64,000 nucleotides of DNA from Synergistaceae bacterium (lineage in GTDB: Bacteria; Synergistota; Synergistia; Synergistales; Aminithiophilaceae): assembly GCA_016756725.1 (NCBI GenBank), contig JAESII010000005.1, forward strand, positions 282,247-346,246, written 5' to 3'. Under the pieces are notes generated by a model, which had not been told where the DNA came from, made no database searches, and saw only the letters and a list, made by a program, of their open reading frames with translations. Made by a program: the position numbers and the translations under genes. Numbering within the stretch: the stretch's first letter is position 1; the number at the start of each line of letters is the position of its first letter. Positions 1 through 12,739 of this stretch are shown one piece after another.

Positions 1-555
1 GGCCTTCTCGACCATCAGGGACCACGGGGCGTCAAAGTGCCCGTCTTCTCGACGGAGAAACTGCCCGGCGTCGACGCCCAGGGCGGCGTGCGGATGCAAT
101 CCACCGGTGAATCGCTGGGTCTGGGAGACAATTTCGGCGTCGCCCTCATGGAGGCCCTCGCCGGGGCGGGATGGACTCTTCCTGCCCGGGGGCGGGTCCT
201 TTTCTCCCTGGCCGATAAGGCCAAGCACCAGGCACCGGCTCTGGCTGCGGCCTTTTCCGCCCTCGGCTGGGAGGTGGAGGCCACGAAAGGGACGGCGACT
301 CTCCTTGAACGGTGGGGTCTCAAGGTCACCGTCGCCGCCAAGGGTGATGCCCTCGTCGAGGCCATGGCCGACAGGCGATGGGATCTCGTCGTCAACGTCC
401 CGGGCGACCATCCCGAGACGATCTCCGACGGTTTCCGCCTTCGCCGCGCCGCCGTCGAGTCGTCGACTCTCTGTCTCCATGCCGTCGAGACGGCCTCGGC
501 CCTGGCCGTCGCCCTGGCCGCGACGGCTGGGAGCGTCCGAAAGAAGGGCCTGTAG
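1..555 (+). CDS. carB: Carbamoyl-phosphate synthase large subunit, C-terminal part (partial)
   Basis: The reading frame is open from base 1, so the gene starts before the window. The first residues contain the end of the second ATP-grasp unit (VPVFSTEKLPGVD, then a RSTGE-like motif MQSTGE). They are followed by a roughly 130-residue MGS-like (methylglyoxal-synthase) domain, which in CarB is the allosteric region. The enzyme makes carbamoyl phosphate from bicarbonate, ammonia and two ATP for pyrimidine and arginine synthesis. The catalytic ATP-grasp domains lie outside the window. The GGLLDH-like opening in the same frame supports the partial call. Next comes miaB on the same strand after about 58 bases. 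Confidence 0.9.
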   Translation, partial: GLLDHQGPRGVKVPVFSTEKLPGVDAQGGVRMQSTGESLGLGDNFGVALMEALAGAGWTLPARGRVLFSLADKAKHQAPALAAAFSALGWEVEATKGTATLLERWGLKVTVAAKGDALVEAMADRRWDLVVNVPGDHPETISDGFRLRRAAVESSTLCLHAVETASALAVALAATAGSVRKKGL

Positions 556-613
556 AAGGGGAAAAATCATGCTATCCTCTGGAGGTGGAGCACTTCCAGA
601 AAGGATGAAGGGC

Positions 614-1939
614 ATGCATCGATTCGCGCTCAAGATTTTCGGTTGCCAGATGAACGTCTACGACGGGGAGCGCATCGCCGCCGAGCTTTTTGCCCGGGGC
701 TGGAGCGAGGCGGCCGAGGAAGAGGCCGACGCCGTCATCTACGTCACCTGCAGCATCCGGGACAAGGCCGAACAGAAGGTCAAAAGCGAGCTGGGCCGTC
801 ACGTGCCCAAAGGGGGAGGCCGAGGGCCCGTCGTCGCCGTCGCCGGCTGTATGGCCCAGCGGATTGGCCCGGAGCTTCTTGCCCGCTTTCCTCAGATCCG
901 CGTCCTCTGTGGCCCCCGTCACCTGGGTCGCCTGGCTGACGCTGTGGAGGAGGCCCTCGCCGACGGGACTCCCTCGGTCCTCCTCGATGAGGACTCGCGG
1001 GCCCTGGACGACCTGGACCGTCCTCCGGCGCGGCGCCTCCTGCCCTTCAAGAGCTATGTCACCATCGCCCATGGCTGTGACAACTTTTGCACCTACTGCA
1101 TCGTCCCCCACGTGCGGGGGCGCTTCCAGTCGCGCCGTCCCGAGGCGATCGCGGCCGAGGTCGAAAGCCTCGTCGCCGACGGCGTCGTCGAGGTGACCCT
1201 GCTGGGGCAGAACGTCAACAGCTACGGCACGGACCTGAAGGACGTCACCTTCGCCGGTCTTCTCCGTTCCCTGGCCGGGGTAAGGGGGCTGCGTCGGCTC
1301 CGTTTCGCCACCAACCATCCCAAGGATCTGACCGATGACGTCATTTCCGCCATGGCGGACCTTCCCGTTGTCTGTCCGGCCATCAATCTTCCCCTACAGG
1401 CCGGGAGCGACCGGATCCTGGCCCTCATGAACCGGGGCTACGACCGAAGGACCTATGCCTCCCGTCTCGAGGCTCTCCGCGAGGCCCTGCCCGAGGTGGC
1501 CGTCACGAGCGACCTCATCGTCGCCTTCCCCGGCGAGAGGGAAGACGATTTCGCCCTTTCCCTGGAGGCTCTCCGCCTCTTCCGGTTCGATCAGGTCCAC
1601 AGTGCCGCCTATTCGCCCCGGCCGGGGACGGCGGCCGCGGCCTTCAAGGAAAGGATCCCCCGTGCCGAGGCTCGTCGACGTCTGCAGGCCGTCAACGACC
1701 TCCAGCTTCAAATCGCAAGAGAGATCAACGCCACGCTCGTGGGCCGTACCTTCGAGGTCCTCGTCGACGGGCCGGCCCATCGCGGTGACGGCCTGCTGCA
1801 GGGACGGACCGTCACGGACAAGGTCGTCCTCTTCCCCGGCGAGGGTCTTGAGGGGCGTTTCGTTGACGTCGTCATCGACGGGGCCGACGCCTGGAGTCTC
1901 AGGGGTAAGGCCGTCGACGGAGGAGCTGGTGGCCGGTGA
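614..1939 (+). CDS. miaB: tRNA-2-methylthio-N6-dimethylallyladenosine synthase MiaB
   Basis: A radical-SAM methylthiotransferase that adds the 2-methylthio group to (iso)pentenyl-A37 of tRNAs. About 441 residues, normal for the family. The N-terminal UPF0004 domain has its three cluster cysteines (C11 in GCQMN, then VTCSIRDKAEQK and AGCMAQ). The radical-SAM CX3CX2C is at C155/C159/C162 (HGCDNFCTYC), and a TRAM domain occupies the last 65 or so residues. I chose the ATG at 614 because AAGGA lies 8 bases upstream; an ATG at 605 in the same frame overlaps that ribosome site. The CSIRDKAEQK version of the second motif favours MiaB over RimO or MtaB. The stop overlaps the next gene's GTG. Confidence 0.93.
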   Translation: MHRFALKIFGCQMNVYDGERIAAELFARGWSEAAEEEADAVIYVTCSIRDKAEQKVKSELGRHVPKGGGRGPVVAVAGCMAQRIGPELLARFPQIRVLCGPRHLGRLADAVEEALADGTPSVLLDEDSRALDDLDRPPARRLLPFKSYVTIAHGCDNFCTYCIVPHVRGRFQSRRPEAIAAEVESLVADGVVEVTLLGQNVNSYGTDLKDVTFAGLLRSLAGVRGLRRLRFATNHPKDLTDDVISAMADLPVVCPAINLPLQAGSDRILALMNRGYDRRTYASRLEALREALPEVAVTSDLIVAFPGEREDDFALSLEALRLFRFDQVHSAAYSPRPGTAAAAFKERIPRAEARRRLQAVNDLQLQIAREINATLVGRTFEVLVDGPAHRGDGLLQGRTVTDKVVLFPGEGLEGRFVDVVIDGADAWSLRGKAVDGGAGGR

Positions 1940-2616
1940 GGGATCGTTGGAAGTCGTTTCTTTTCTTCTCGGCCGCCGTCGTCTGCCTCTTTTTCGCCTG
2001 GCTTCTGGTGAGTCGCTTTTCGGGCCGCTGGGAGCGTTCCGACCCCTCCGTCCTGGCCGGACCGGCCCTGAGCCTCAAGGCCCAGAAGGAGGAGCTGCCA
2101 AGGGAAAATGAGGGCGAAAGAGAATCGCTCCCCAGCCTGGAACGATCCGAAACTCCTGCGCCGGAGCCCTGGGTCGTCTACGTCACGGGCGGGGTGCGCA
2201 ATCCCGGTGTCTACCGCGTCGACGCCGGATCGCGGGTCTACGTGGCCGTCGAGATGGCCGGAGGCTTCTCCCCCGAAGGCGATGCCGAGGCCGTCAACCT
2301 GGCCGAGAACCTCTTCGACGGCCGTCACGTTCACGTTCCCCGCAAGGGGGAGAGGACTCCCGCGGCTGGCCTGCCGGCAAAACCCTCTCCCCGGCCTGAT
2401 GCCTCTCCAGGAAGCCAGACTCTTCTCGACGTCAACGGGGCCACGGCCTCGCAGCTTGCGACCCTGCCCGGGATCGGGCCCAAGCTCTCCGAGGCCATCG
2501 TCGCCGACCGCGAGAGCAAGGGTTTTTTCCGGTCCGTCGACGATCTGACCCGGGTCCGGGGCATCGGCTCGGCCAAACTCGAGGCGATCCGCCCCTTCCT
2601 GACTGTCGGGCCATGA
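1936..2616 (+). CDS. comEA: ComEA-like DNA-binding competence protein
   Basis: 226 residues: an N-terminal membrane anchor (residues about 8-27, hydrophobic SFLFFSAAVVCLFFAWLL), a low-complexity linker, an SLBB domain (about 75-140, from WVVYVTGGVRNPG) and a C-terminal helix-hairpin-helix pair (about 160-224, with LPGIGPKLSEAI and VRGIGSAKLEAI). In naturally competent bacteria ComEA binds incoming double-stranded DNA outside the membrane and passes it to ComEC, which is the next gene here. The GTG start overlaps the miaB stop, and the stop overlaps the comEC start by 4 bases, so the genes are co-transcribed and probably translationally coupled. Confidence 0.88.
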   Translation: MRDRWKSFLFFSAAVVCLFFAWLLVSRFSGRWERSDPSVLAGPALSLKAQKEELPRENEGERESLPSLERSETPAPEPWVVYVTGGVRNPGVYRVDAGSRVYVAVEMAGGFSPEGDAEAVNLAENLFDGRHVHVPRKGERTPAAGLPAKPSPRPDASPGSQTLLDVNGATASQLATLPGIGPKLSEAIVADRESKGFFRSVDDLTRVRGIGSAKLEAIRPFLTVGP

Positions 2617-4019
2617 CTTTCCTCGCCCGGGCGCCCCTTCTTCCCGTCCTGGCGGCCTGGTCCTTCTCCCTTGTCGTCTTCGACCTCACGGCCTCTTGCC
2701 TCGCGGCCCTTGCCGGGGCGCTTCTTGCCGTGGTCGGCCTTCTCTGCCTCGGCGGGATGAGCCGCGAACGCCCCTGGCCCGCCCTGGCCCTGGCCATCAT
2801 CGGCCTTTCCCTGGCCGGCCCCGTCCTTTTTTGTTTTCGCCTGGCGGCGCCCTCTCTGCCGTCTTTCGTCTCCGGAGAGGGGAAGGTCCTTCTGGAACGG
2901 TCCTGGGGAGGGCGACGCCTCGTCGTCGTCGACGTTTCAGAACTCAGGCTGGTTTCTTTTGTCCCGGCCCGCAGGACCGTCGCCGCCGGAAGCCGTCTTG
3001 ACCTGGAAGGGAAAGTCCTCCCTCTCCGGGGGCCCCGAGACGGCGAGACCTTCGATTTTTCCCGTTGGGCCCGGGCACGGGGAATTATCGGTGAATTCTC
3101 ACCGTCGCGCTGGGATCTTCTCTCGGGAGGTTCGGGCTGGCACCGTTGGCGCGGGGCTCTTGAGGAGCGCCTCCTCCTCAACCTGCCCCCTCTTGTTCGG
3201 GGCCACCTGCTCGCCGCCTGGCTGGGACTTCGCGACCCGGACCTGGCGGAATCCCACCGGCGCTGGGGGACGGCCCACCTCCTCGCCGTCTCGGGCTTTC
3301 ACGTGGGCCTTGTCGCTGCTGCGGTTTTGGTCCTGACCGGCTCCCGCCGAGAGGGACTGGTTCTTCCTTCGCTGGCTCTCTGGGCCTATGTCCTTCTGGC
3401 AGGAGCCGCGGCCAGCGCCCTCCGCGCGGCCCTGATGATCCAGCTTTACCTCGTCGGCCGCAGGCTGGGCCGTCCCGGCGGCGGAATCAACGCCGTCGCC
3501 CTGGCGGGGCTGCTCCTTTTGGCCTGGCGGCCCTGGTGGTTCTGGGACGTGGGATGGCGTCTGTCCATGACGGCTGCCCTAACCCTGGCGGCTCTGCCCG
3601 AGAACCTCGGGGCGAGGTCCTTCCTTCTGGCGGGGCCTGCGGTCTGGCTGACCACGGCGCCCCTGTCGGCCGGCACTTTCGGGGCCGTCCCTCTGGCAGG
3701 CCTTGTCCTCAATCTGGCCGCCCTGCCCCTTTTCGGCCTTCTCCTTCCCCTTGCCTCCGTCGCGGCCCTTCCTGCCTTGTGGGGATGGGCCGGGGGGCCG
3801 ATTGTCGCCACCTTTGCCGAGGACCTCTTCGCCTTCTGGGCTTGGGCTGCCGACGGGGTGGTCCGTTTCGTCCCCGCTCTTGTCGCGCCGTCGGCTCTCC
3901 TCTTTTCCGCCGCCTTTTTCGTCTTCTTCCTGCTCCTTTTCCGCAAGGTCGGCCTGCCGTCGCCGGCCGCCCTCGGTGGAGCGACGTCTCTGGCCCTTTT
4001 CTGTTCCCTCCTCAGTTGA
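2613..4019 (+). CDS. comEC: ComEC/Rec2-family competence channel (short form)
   Basis: A 468-residue polytopic membrane protein with a short N-terminal soluble stretch (about 85-150) and the ComEC competence domain (from about residue 190: GHLLAAWLGLRDPD, then TAHLLAVSGFHVGL). This family forms the inner-membrane channel for single-stranded DNA uptake. It lacks the C-terminal metallo-beta-lactamase domain found in many longer ComEC proteins; the frame stops after the last hydrophobic helix. The ATG overlaps comEA by 4 bases. The pairing with comEA supports a DNA-uptake role, though other competence and pilus genes are not in view. Confidence 0.87.
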   Translation: MTFLARAPLLPVLAAWSFSLVVFDLTASCLAALAGALLAVVGLLCLGGMSRERPWPALALAIIGLSLAGPVLFCFRLAAPSLPSFVSGEGKVLLERSWGGRRLVVVDVSELRLVSFVPARRTVAAGSRLDLEGKVLPLRGPRDGETFDFSRWARARGIIGEFSPSRWDLLSGGSGWHRWRGALEERLLLNLPPLVRGHLLAAWLGLRDPDLAESHRRWGTAHLLAVSGFHVGLVAAAVLVLTGSRREGLVLPSLALWAYVLLAGAAASALRAALMIQLYLVGRRLGRPGGGINAVALAGLLLLAWRPWWFWDVGWRLSMTAALTLAALPENLGARSFLLAGPAVWLTTAPLSAGTFGAVPLAGLVLNLAALPLFGLLLPLASVAALPALWGWAGGPIVATFAEDLFAFWAWAADGVVRFVPALVAPSALLFSAAFFVFFLLLFRKVGLPSPAALGGATSLALFCSLLS

Positions 4020-4084
4020 GGGGGCCGTTGAAGGGCCGTTCATAATGAGAGAGGACTCTCCAGGAGTCCCGGGAGGGATGGATC

Positions 4085-4858
4085 ATGCTTCTCGTTCTTG
4101 ATGCGGGCAACACGAACACGACCGTCGGCGTCTTTGACGGTCCCGACCTGGTCCGGCACTGGCGTCTCATGTCGGAGCGTCATACCGCCGACGAACTCGG
4201 CATCTACCTGCTGAACCTTCTCGCGACGGCGAAGATCCCCGCCGACGCGATCGACGGCGCCGTCCTGGCCAGCGTCGTCCCTCCTCTCGACGCGGCCCTG
4301 ATCGAGGGGCTCGACCGCTACCTCGGCGTCTCCTGCCTGAAGGTGACGGCCTCCCTCGACCTGGGAATCACCATCGGTTACGGGACCCCCCAGGAAGTGG
4401 GCGCCGATCGTCTCGTCGACGCCGTCGCCGGCGTGGCGCGCTGGGGTTCTCCCCTGATCATCGTCGACTTCGGCACGGCCATCACCCTCAACGTCATCGA
4501 CGAGGGAGATGTCTACCTTGGCGGTGCCATCGCCCCCGGTCTCATGACCAGCATGGAGGCCCTCTTCGGCCGGACGGCGAAGTTGCCCAAGATCGGCCTC
4601 GAGGCCCCGTCGAGCGTCATCGGCCGGACGACGATCGAATCCATCCAGGCGGGGATCCTCTTCGGCAACGCCGGGCTCGTCGACTCCCTGGTCCGTCGCA
4701 TCTGGAAGGAGCTTGGGCGGAAGACGACGGTCATCGCCACGGGAGGCCTGGCCTCGGTCGTGGCCTCTCATTCGGAGACGATCGAAGCCGTCGACCCCTG
4801 GCTCACCCTGGAAGGGTTGCGCCTCATCCACGAGAGGAACGGGGCCTGCCCTACATGA
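4085..4858 (+). CDS. coaX: Type III pantothenate kinase CoaX
   Basis: 257 residues, the normal size. It phosphorylates pantothenate in the first step of coenzyme A synthesis. The ASKHA-fold phosphate loop is DAGNTNTTVG at residues 6-15, the substrate loop GADR is near residue 101 and the second phosphate motif VDFGTA is near residue 127. A GGGAGGG ribosome site lies upstream of the ATG at 4085. Its end overlaps the start of dus by 4 bases (ATGA). Type III kinases use ammonium or potassium and are not feedback-inhibited by CoA; that is family knowledge. Confidence 0.95.
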   Translation: MLLVLDAGNTNTTVGVFDGPDLVRHWRLMSERHTADELGIYLLNLLATAKIPADAIDGAVLASVVPPLDAALIEGLDRYLGVSCLKVTASLDLGITIGYGTPQEVGADRLVDAVAGVARWGSPLIIVDFGTAITLNVIDEGDVYLGGAIAPGLMTSMEALFGRTAKLPKIGLEAPSSVIGRTTIESIQAGILFGNAGLVDSLVRRIWKELGRKTTVIATGGLASVVASHSETIEAVDPWLTLEGLRLIHERNGACPT

Positions 4859-5838
4859 CGGCCCTCGACGTCGGGGGGCTGACCCTGGAAAACCCCCTCT
4901 GGCTGGCCCCCCTGGCCGGGGTGACCGTCCCCGCCGTGCGGGCCTTTTTCCGGCGCCTCGGCGTCGGCCTGACCCACACGGAGATGGTCAGCGCCGCCGG
5001 CATGGTCATGGGAAACAGGAAGACGGAAGGCATGGTCGGCTCGCCCGACGGACGGGACCGTCCCCTGATCCTCCAGCTTTTCGGTGACGATCCGGCCCTG
5101 ATGGAGGAGGCCGCCTGCCGTGCCCTTGCCCTGGGAGGCTTCGACGGGCTGGGCATCAACATGGCCTGCCCCATGCCGAAGGTCTTCCGCAAGGGCTCGG
5201 GGGCACGGCTCCTGGAACGGCCTGACCTGGCCCGGGAGATGACGACCCGTCTGGCCCGGCTGGGGCTCCCTCTCTGGATCAAGCTCCGCAAGGCCACGGA
5301 GGCCCATCCTCTGAGCACCGAGGCCTTCTGCGGTCTCCTCCTCGAGGCGGGGGCGGATCATCTCACCCTCCATGGACGGACGGCGTCGCAGCGCTATGAA
5401 GGGGAGGCCGACGGCGAGGCCGTCCTCGCCCTGGCCCGGGCCTTCCCTGGAATGGTGAGCGCCAGCGGCGACGTCTACAGCCCTGACGATGTGAGACGCT
5501 ACCTTGACGGCGGCTGTGCCGGCGTCTTCCTCGCCCGGGGCATCCTGCGCGACCCCTTTCTCGTTCCCCGGGCCCTGGCGGACTTGGGCTTCGGGGGTGA
5601 CGAAACGCTCTGTCACCCCTCGCCGGCAAAGGAGATCGCCCTCCTTCTCGAGATGGGCCGAGACCTCAAGGAGGACCACGGCGAGCGCTTTGCCCTCGTC
5701 TTGCTCAAGCGGTTCGTCTCCTGTATGTTTAAAGGGTTTACCGGCGCATCGGCTATCCGCCGCGCCGTGGCGTCCGAGATGAACTGGACGGGGCTCGAGG
5801 CACGCCTTCTTGAGGCTCAGAGCTCCTTCCGGTCTTGA
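4855..5838 (+). CDS. dus: tRNA-dihydrouridine synthase
   Basis: 327 residues, FMN-dependent TIM-barrel of the Dus family, reducing uridines in the tRNA D-loop. The start motif is WLAPLAGVT, and the catalytic cysteine is C105 in NMACPMPKV, followed by the usual KGSGARLL. LTLHGRTASQRYEG is the FMN/tRNA region. Overall it is closest in style to DusB-type enzymes, but I would not fix the subtype. The start overlaps coaX by 4 bases and the stop touches the region just upstream of lysS, so it belongs to the same operon. Confidence 0.92.
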   Translation: MTALDVGGLTLENPLWLAPLAGVTVPAVRAFFRRLGVGLTHTEMVSAAGMVMGNRKTEGMVGSPDGRDRPLILQLFGDDPALMEEAACRALALGGFDGLGINMACPMPKVFRKGSGARLLERPDLAREMTTRLARLGLPLWIKLRKATEAHPLSTEAFCGLLLEAGADHLTLHGRTASQRYEGEADGEAVLALARAFPGMVSASGDVYSPDDVRRYLDGGCAGVFLARGILRDPFLVPRALADLGFGGDETLCHPSPAKEIALLLEMGRDLKEDHGERFALVLLKRFVSCMFKGFTGASAIRRAVASEMNWTGLEARLLEAQSSFRS

Positions 5839-5855
5839 AAGGAGATCGTAAAGCG

Positions 5856-9418
<3,563 letters not shown>

Positions 9419-9453
9419 CCTGCGAAAAGAATGAGCACAAGGAGGGAAACGCC

Positions 9454-9744
9454 ATGGCTGTAGGAGAAAAAGAGGTGCGTCACGTCGCCCAATTGGCCCG
9501 ACTGGAGGTCGATGACGGCGAAGTGGCCGCCCTAGTGGAACATTTCAACACCATCCTGGGACATTTCGAGCGCCTCAAGGAGGTGGACACGTCAAGCGTC
9601 GCCGACGTTCTTGATAACGCCGTCGTCACGCCCTGGCGGGACGACGAGGTCAGGATCTGGGAAAACCGTGACGAGGCCCTCGCCCAGGCGCCGGACCGGG
9701 ACGGCGATTATTTTCGCGTCCCCCAGATTCTGGAGGAGGCCTGA
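9454..9744 (+). CDS. gatC: Asp/Glu-tRNA amidotransferase subunit C
   Basis: 96 residues, typical GatC with the VRHVAQLARLEV start and the FNTILGHFERLKEVDT core. GatC wraps around GatA and stabilises the GatCAB complex, which converts misacylated Glu-tRNA-Gln and/or Asp-tRNA-Asn to the correct amide form. A strong AAGGAGGG ribosome site is present. gatA starts 2 bases after the stop, giving the classic gatCAB order. Confidence 0.95.
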   Translation: MAVGEKEVRHVAQLARLEVDDGEVAALVEHFNTILGHFERLKEVDTSSVADVLDNAVVTPWRDDEVRIWENRDEALAQAPDRDGDYFRVPQILEEA

Positions 9745-9746
9745 CG

Positions 9747-11207
9747 ATGGAACTCTTTGAATGCTCCGCCGCCGACCTGGCCCGGGCCGTCCGAGAAGGT
9801 GCTCACAGTGTCGCCGAGATCGTCGAGGTTCACCTGGGCCGGATGGACCGTCTCGAGCCGGTCCTCTCGGCCATTGTGACGCCCCTGAAGGACGAGGCCC
9901 GGGCCCGGGCCGCAGCGCTGGACATCGCCCTGGCCCGGGGCGAGAATCCTGGCCCCCTGACGGGAGTCCCCGTCATCGTCAAGGACAACTTCTGCACCCG
10001 CCGAATCCGGACGACTTGCTCGAGCCGGATGCTCGAAAACTGGATTCCTCCCTACGACGCCACCGTCGTCAGCTATCTTGAGAGAGCCGGGGCCGTCCTC
10101 ATCGGCAAGGCCAATATGGACGAGTTCGCCATGGGCAGTTCGACGGAGCACTCGGCCTTTTTCACCACCTCCAACCCCTGGGATCCGTCGCGGGTTCCCG
10201 GCGGCAGCTCCGGAGGGAGTGCCGCCTCCTGCGCTGCTGGCTACGCACCCCTAACCTTCGGGAGTGACACGGGCGGCTCCATCCGTCAGCCCGCGGCCTT
10301 CTGTGGCATCTACGGCTTCAAGCCCACCTACGGCATGGTCAGCCGATACGGCGTCGTCCCCTTCGCCTCCTCACTGGACCAGATCGGCCCCTTCGCCCGG
10401 ACCCTGGAGGACCTGCTTCTGGCCATGGAGGTCATCGCCGAAGCGGACGAGAAAGACGCCACCTGCAGTCGCGCCCTTCGCCCCGACTTCAGGAAGGCCC
10501 TGGACGTCACCGACCTGAAGGGCAAGCGCGTCGGTCTCGTCCGGGAGTTCGAGGGCTACGACATCGACGGCCCCATCGTCGATGCCCTCGCCAGAGCCAG
10601 GGCAGCCCTTCTTGATGCGGGGGCGACCGTCGTCGACGTCTCCCTCCCCACCGTGAGCCACGGACTGGCCTGCTATTACATCATCGCTCCCGCCGAGGCG
10701 AGCTCCAACCTGGCCCGTTTCGACGGCGTCCGCTACGGTCTCTCGGCTGAAGCGGATAGCCTCATCGACCTCTACCACCGGACCCGCAAGGCCGGCTTCG
10801 GACCCGAAGTCAAGCGTCGCCTCTTGACGGGGACCTATGTCCTCAGCTCGGGTTACTACGACGCCTACTACAACAAGGCCCTTAAGGTCGTGGCCATCCT
10901 CCGCGACGAATTCGCCAGGGCCTTCGGTGAGGCTGACGTCATCCTTGCCCCGACGACGCCGACCCTTCCCTTCCGTAAGGGGGAAAACATCGGCGATCCC
11001 ATCAAGATGTACATGAGCGACCTCTTCACCCTGCCGGCCAACATGGCCGGATTGCCTGCTCTCTCCCTCAACGGGGGCTACAGCGACGGCCTGCCCGTGG
11101 GCATCCAGCTCATCGGGCCCCGCTGGGGCGAGATGGAGATTTTCTCCGCCGCCGCCGTCCTCGAAAAGGCCCTGGGAGCACCCCGTCTCGCCGGAGGTGA
11201 TCTGTAA
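9747..11207 (+). CDS. gatA: Asp/Glu-tRNA amidotransferase subunit A
   Basis: 486 residues of the amidase-signature family. The Ser-cisSer-Lys triad can be read directly: K79 (VIVKDN), S154 (GGSSGGS) and S178 (DTGGSIRQ). This subunit frees ammonia from glutamine and passes it to GatB. GGAGG precedes the ATG, and its last base overlaps the gatB start codon. Confidence 0.97.
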   Translation: MELFECSAADLARAVREGAHSVAEIVEVHLGRMDRLEPVLSAIVTPLKDEARARAAALDIALARGENPGPLTGVPVIVKDNFCTRRIRTTCSSRMLENWIPPYDATVVSYLERAGAVLIGKANMDEFAMGSSTEHSAFFTTSNPWDPSRVPGGSSGGSAASCAAGYAPLTFGSDTGGSIRQPAAFCGIYGFKPTYGMVSRYGVVPFASSLDQIGPFARTLEDLLLAMEVIAEADEKDATCSRALRPDFRKALDVTDLKGKRVGLVREFEGYDIDGPIVDALARARAALLDAGATVVDVSLPTVSHGLACYYIIAPAEASSNLARFDGVRYGLSAEADSLIDLYHRTRKAGFGPEVKRRLLTGTYVLSSGYYDAYYNKALKVVAILRDEFARAFGEADVILAPTTPTLPFRKGENIGDPIKMYMSDLFTLPANMAGLPALSLNGGYSDGLPVGIQLIGPRWGEMEIFSAAAVLEKALGAPRLAGGDL

Positions 11208-12673
11208 TGGCTCTCACCTTCCAGACCGTCATCGGCCTCGAGATCCACGTCCAGCTGGCGACGAAGTCGAAACTCTTCTGCGCCTGCTCGACGGACTACA
11301 TTGGCGCCAGACCTAACAGCAACGTCTGTCCCGTCTGTCTCGGCCAGCCCGGCTCTCTGCCCGTCGTCAATGGTAGGGCCGTCGAGCTGGCTGTGATGGT
11401 CGGCCTGGCTCTGGGATCGACGGTCCAGCAGGCCACCCGCTTTCACCGGAAGAACTACTTTTATCCCGACCTCTCCAAGGACTATCAGATCAGCCAGTAC
11501 GATCTGCCCATCTGCGCCGGTGGCCGCCTCTCCTTCCGGGATGACGACGGCGTCGAGGTCTCCGTGGCCATCACCCGAGCCCATCTGGAGGAGGACGCCG
11601 GCAAACTCGTTCATCCCAGCGCCGACGGACGCCTCGCCGGGGCCCGATATTCCCTTGTCGACTACAACCGCAGTGGCGTGCCCCTTCTGGAAATCGTCTC
11701 CGAACCGGACATCACCAGTCCCGCCCATGCCCGGCGCTACACCGAAGAGATCCGCCGCCTCGTCCGCTGCCTCGGCGTCTCCGACGGCGACATGGAATCG
11801 GGATCGCTCCGCGTCGATGCCAACATCTCCCAGAAGGTTTCCGACGGCCGTTGGGGTTCGCGGGTAGAGATCAAGAACATGAACTCCCTCCGCTCTCTTG
11901 AACGGGCCCTCGAATACGAGGTCAAGCGCCAGAGGAAGGTTCTCGGCGAAGGCGGTGAAATCCGTCAGGAGACGCGTCACTGGGACGACGGCGAGGGCAA
12001 GACGCGCCCCATGAGAGGCAAGGAGGAGGCTCACGACTACCGCTACTTTCCCGACCCCGACCTGCCTCCCCTCATCGTCGAGTCGGACCGTCTAAAAGGC
12101 ATCGCTGCCGTCATGCCCGAACTGCCCTGGCAGGCCGAAAGCCGTCTCGTTTCGGCCTACGGCCTCAGTGACGATGACGCCAAGATCTTCGCCGAAAGCG
12201 CCGACACCGTGGCCTACCTGGATGGCTGCATCCGGGCCGGAGCCGACCCGAAACGGGCTGCCAACTGGATCCGCACCGAAGTCCTCCGCGTCCTGAACGA
12301 GCAGAAAATCGACCTTGCGACCTTTACTCTTGAGGCTTCAGATCTCGCGTCCCTTCTGGCCCTCGTTGACGGAGGCAAGCTCTCGACGACGGCGGCCAAG
12401 GACGTCTTCGACGTCATGGTCCGCGACGGGGTGGCGCTGGAGCCCGCCATGACCGCCTCGGGCGTGACGGCCGGTCTCGTCGAGGGCTCCCAGTTAGAGG
12501 ACATCGCCGACAAGATCCTCGCCGAAAACGAAGAGGCCGTTGAGGCCGTCAGAAGTGGCAGGGATCCCAAGGGGAAGAAGGTCAAGTTCCTTCAGGGGCT
12601 CATCATGCGCGAGACCCGAGGCCAGGCCGATGTGGCCCAGGTCGAGGACCTTCTGAGGCGGAGGCTTATCTGA
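11207..12673 (+). CDS. gatB: Asp/Glu-tRNA amidotransferase subunit B
   Basis: 488 residues. The N-terminal cradle domain starts with TVIGLEIHVQL, with zinc-site cysteines in FCACSTDY and NVCPVCLGQPG, and KDYQISQYDLP after that. The C-terminal YqeY-like tail domain holds the tRNA. GatB phosphorylates the misacylated Glu/Asp and adds the ammonia from GatA. It is the last gene of the long + strand run; a terminator follows 19 bases later. Confidence 0.97.
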   Translation: MALTFQTVIGLEIHVQLATKSKLFCACSTDYIGARPNSNVCPVCLGQPGSLPVVNGRAVELAVMVGLALGSTVQQATRFHRKNYFYPDLSKDYQISQYDLPICAGGRLSFRDDDGVEVSVAITRAHLEEDAGKLVHPSADGRLAGARYSLVDYNRSGVPLLEIVSEPDITSPAHARRYTEEIRRLVRCLGVSDGDMESGSLRVDANISQKVSDGRWGSRVEIKNMNSLRSLERALEYEVKRQRKVLGEGGEIRQETRHWDDGEGKTRPMRGKEEAHDYRYFPDPDLPPLIVESDRLKGIAAVMPELPWQAESRLVSAYGLSDDDAKIFAESADTVAYLDGCIRAGADPKRAANWIRTEVLRVLNEQKIDLATFTLEASDLASLLALVDGGKLSTTAAKDVFDVMVRDGVALEPAMTASGVTAGLVEGSQLEDIADKILAENEEAVEAVRSGRDPKGKKVKFLQGLIMRETRGQADVAQVEDLLRRRLI

Positions 12674-12692
12674 AGGCCCATCTCGTGATCTT

Positions 12693-12739
12693 GGTCCTCG
12701 GCCGGCTCGCCCCACAACGGAGCTGTCCGAGGACCTTTT
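12693..12739 (+). terminator. Terminator after gatCAB
   Basis: A perfect 9-base stem (GGTCCTCGG / CCGAGGACC) with a 25-base loop that can pair further, followed directly by TTTT. It sits 19 bases after the gatB stop, so it likely ends the long operon. Confidence 0.75.
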
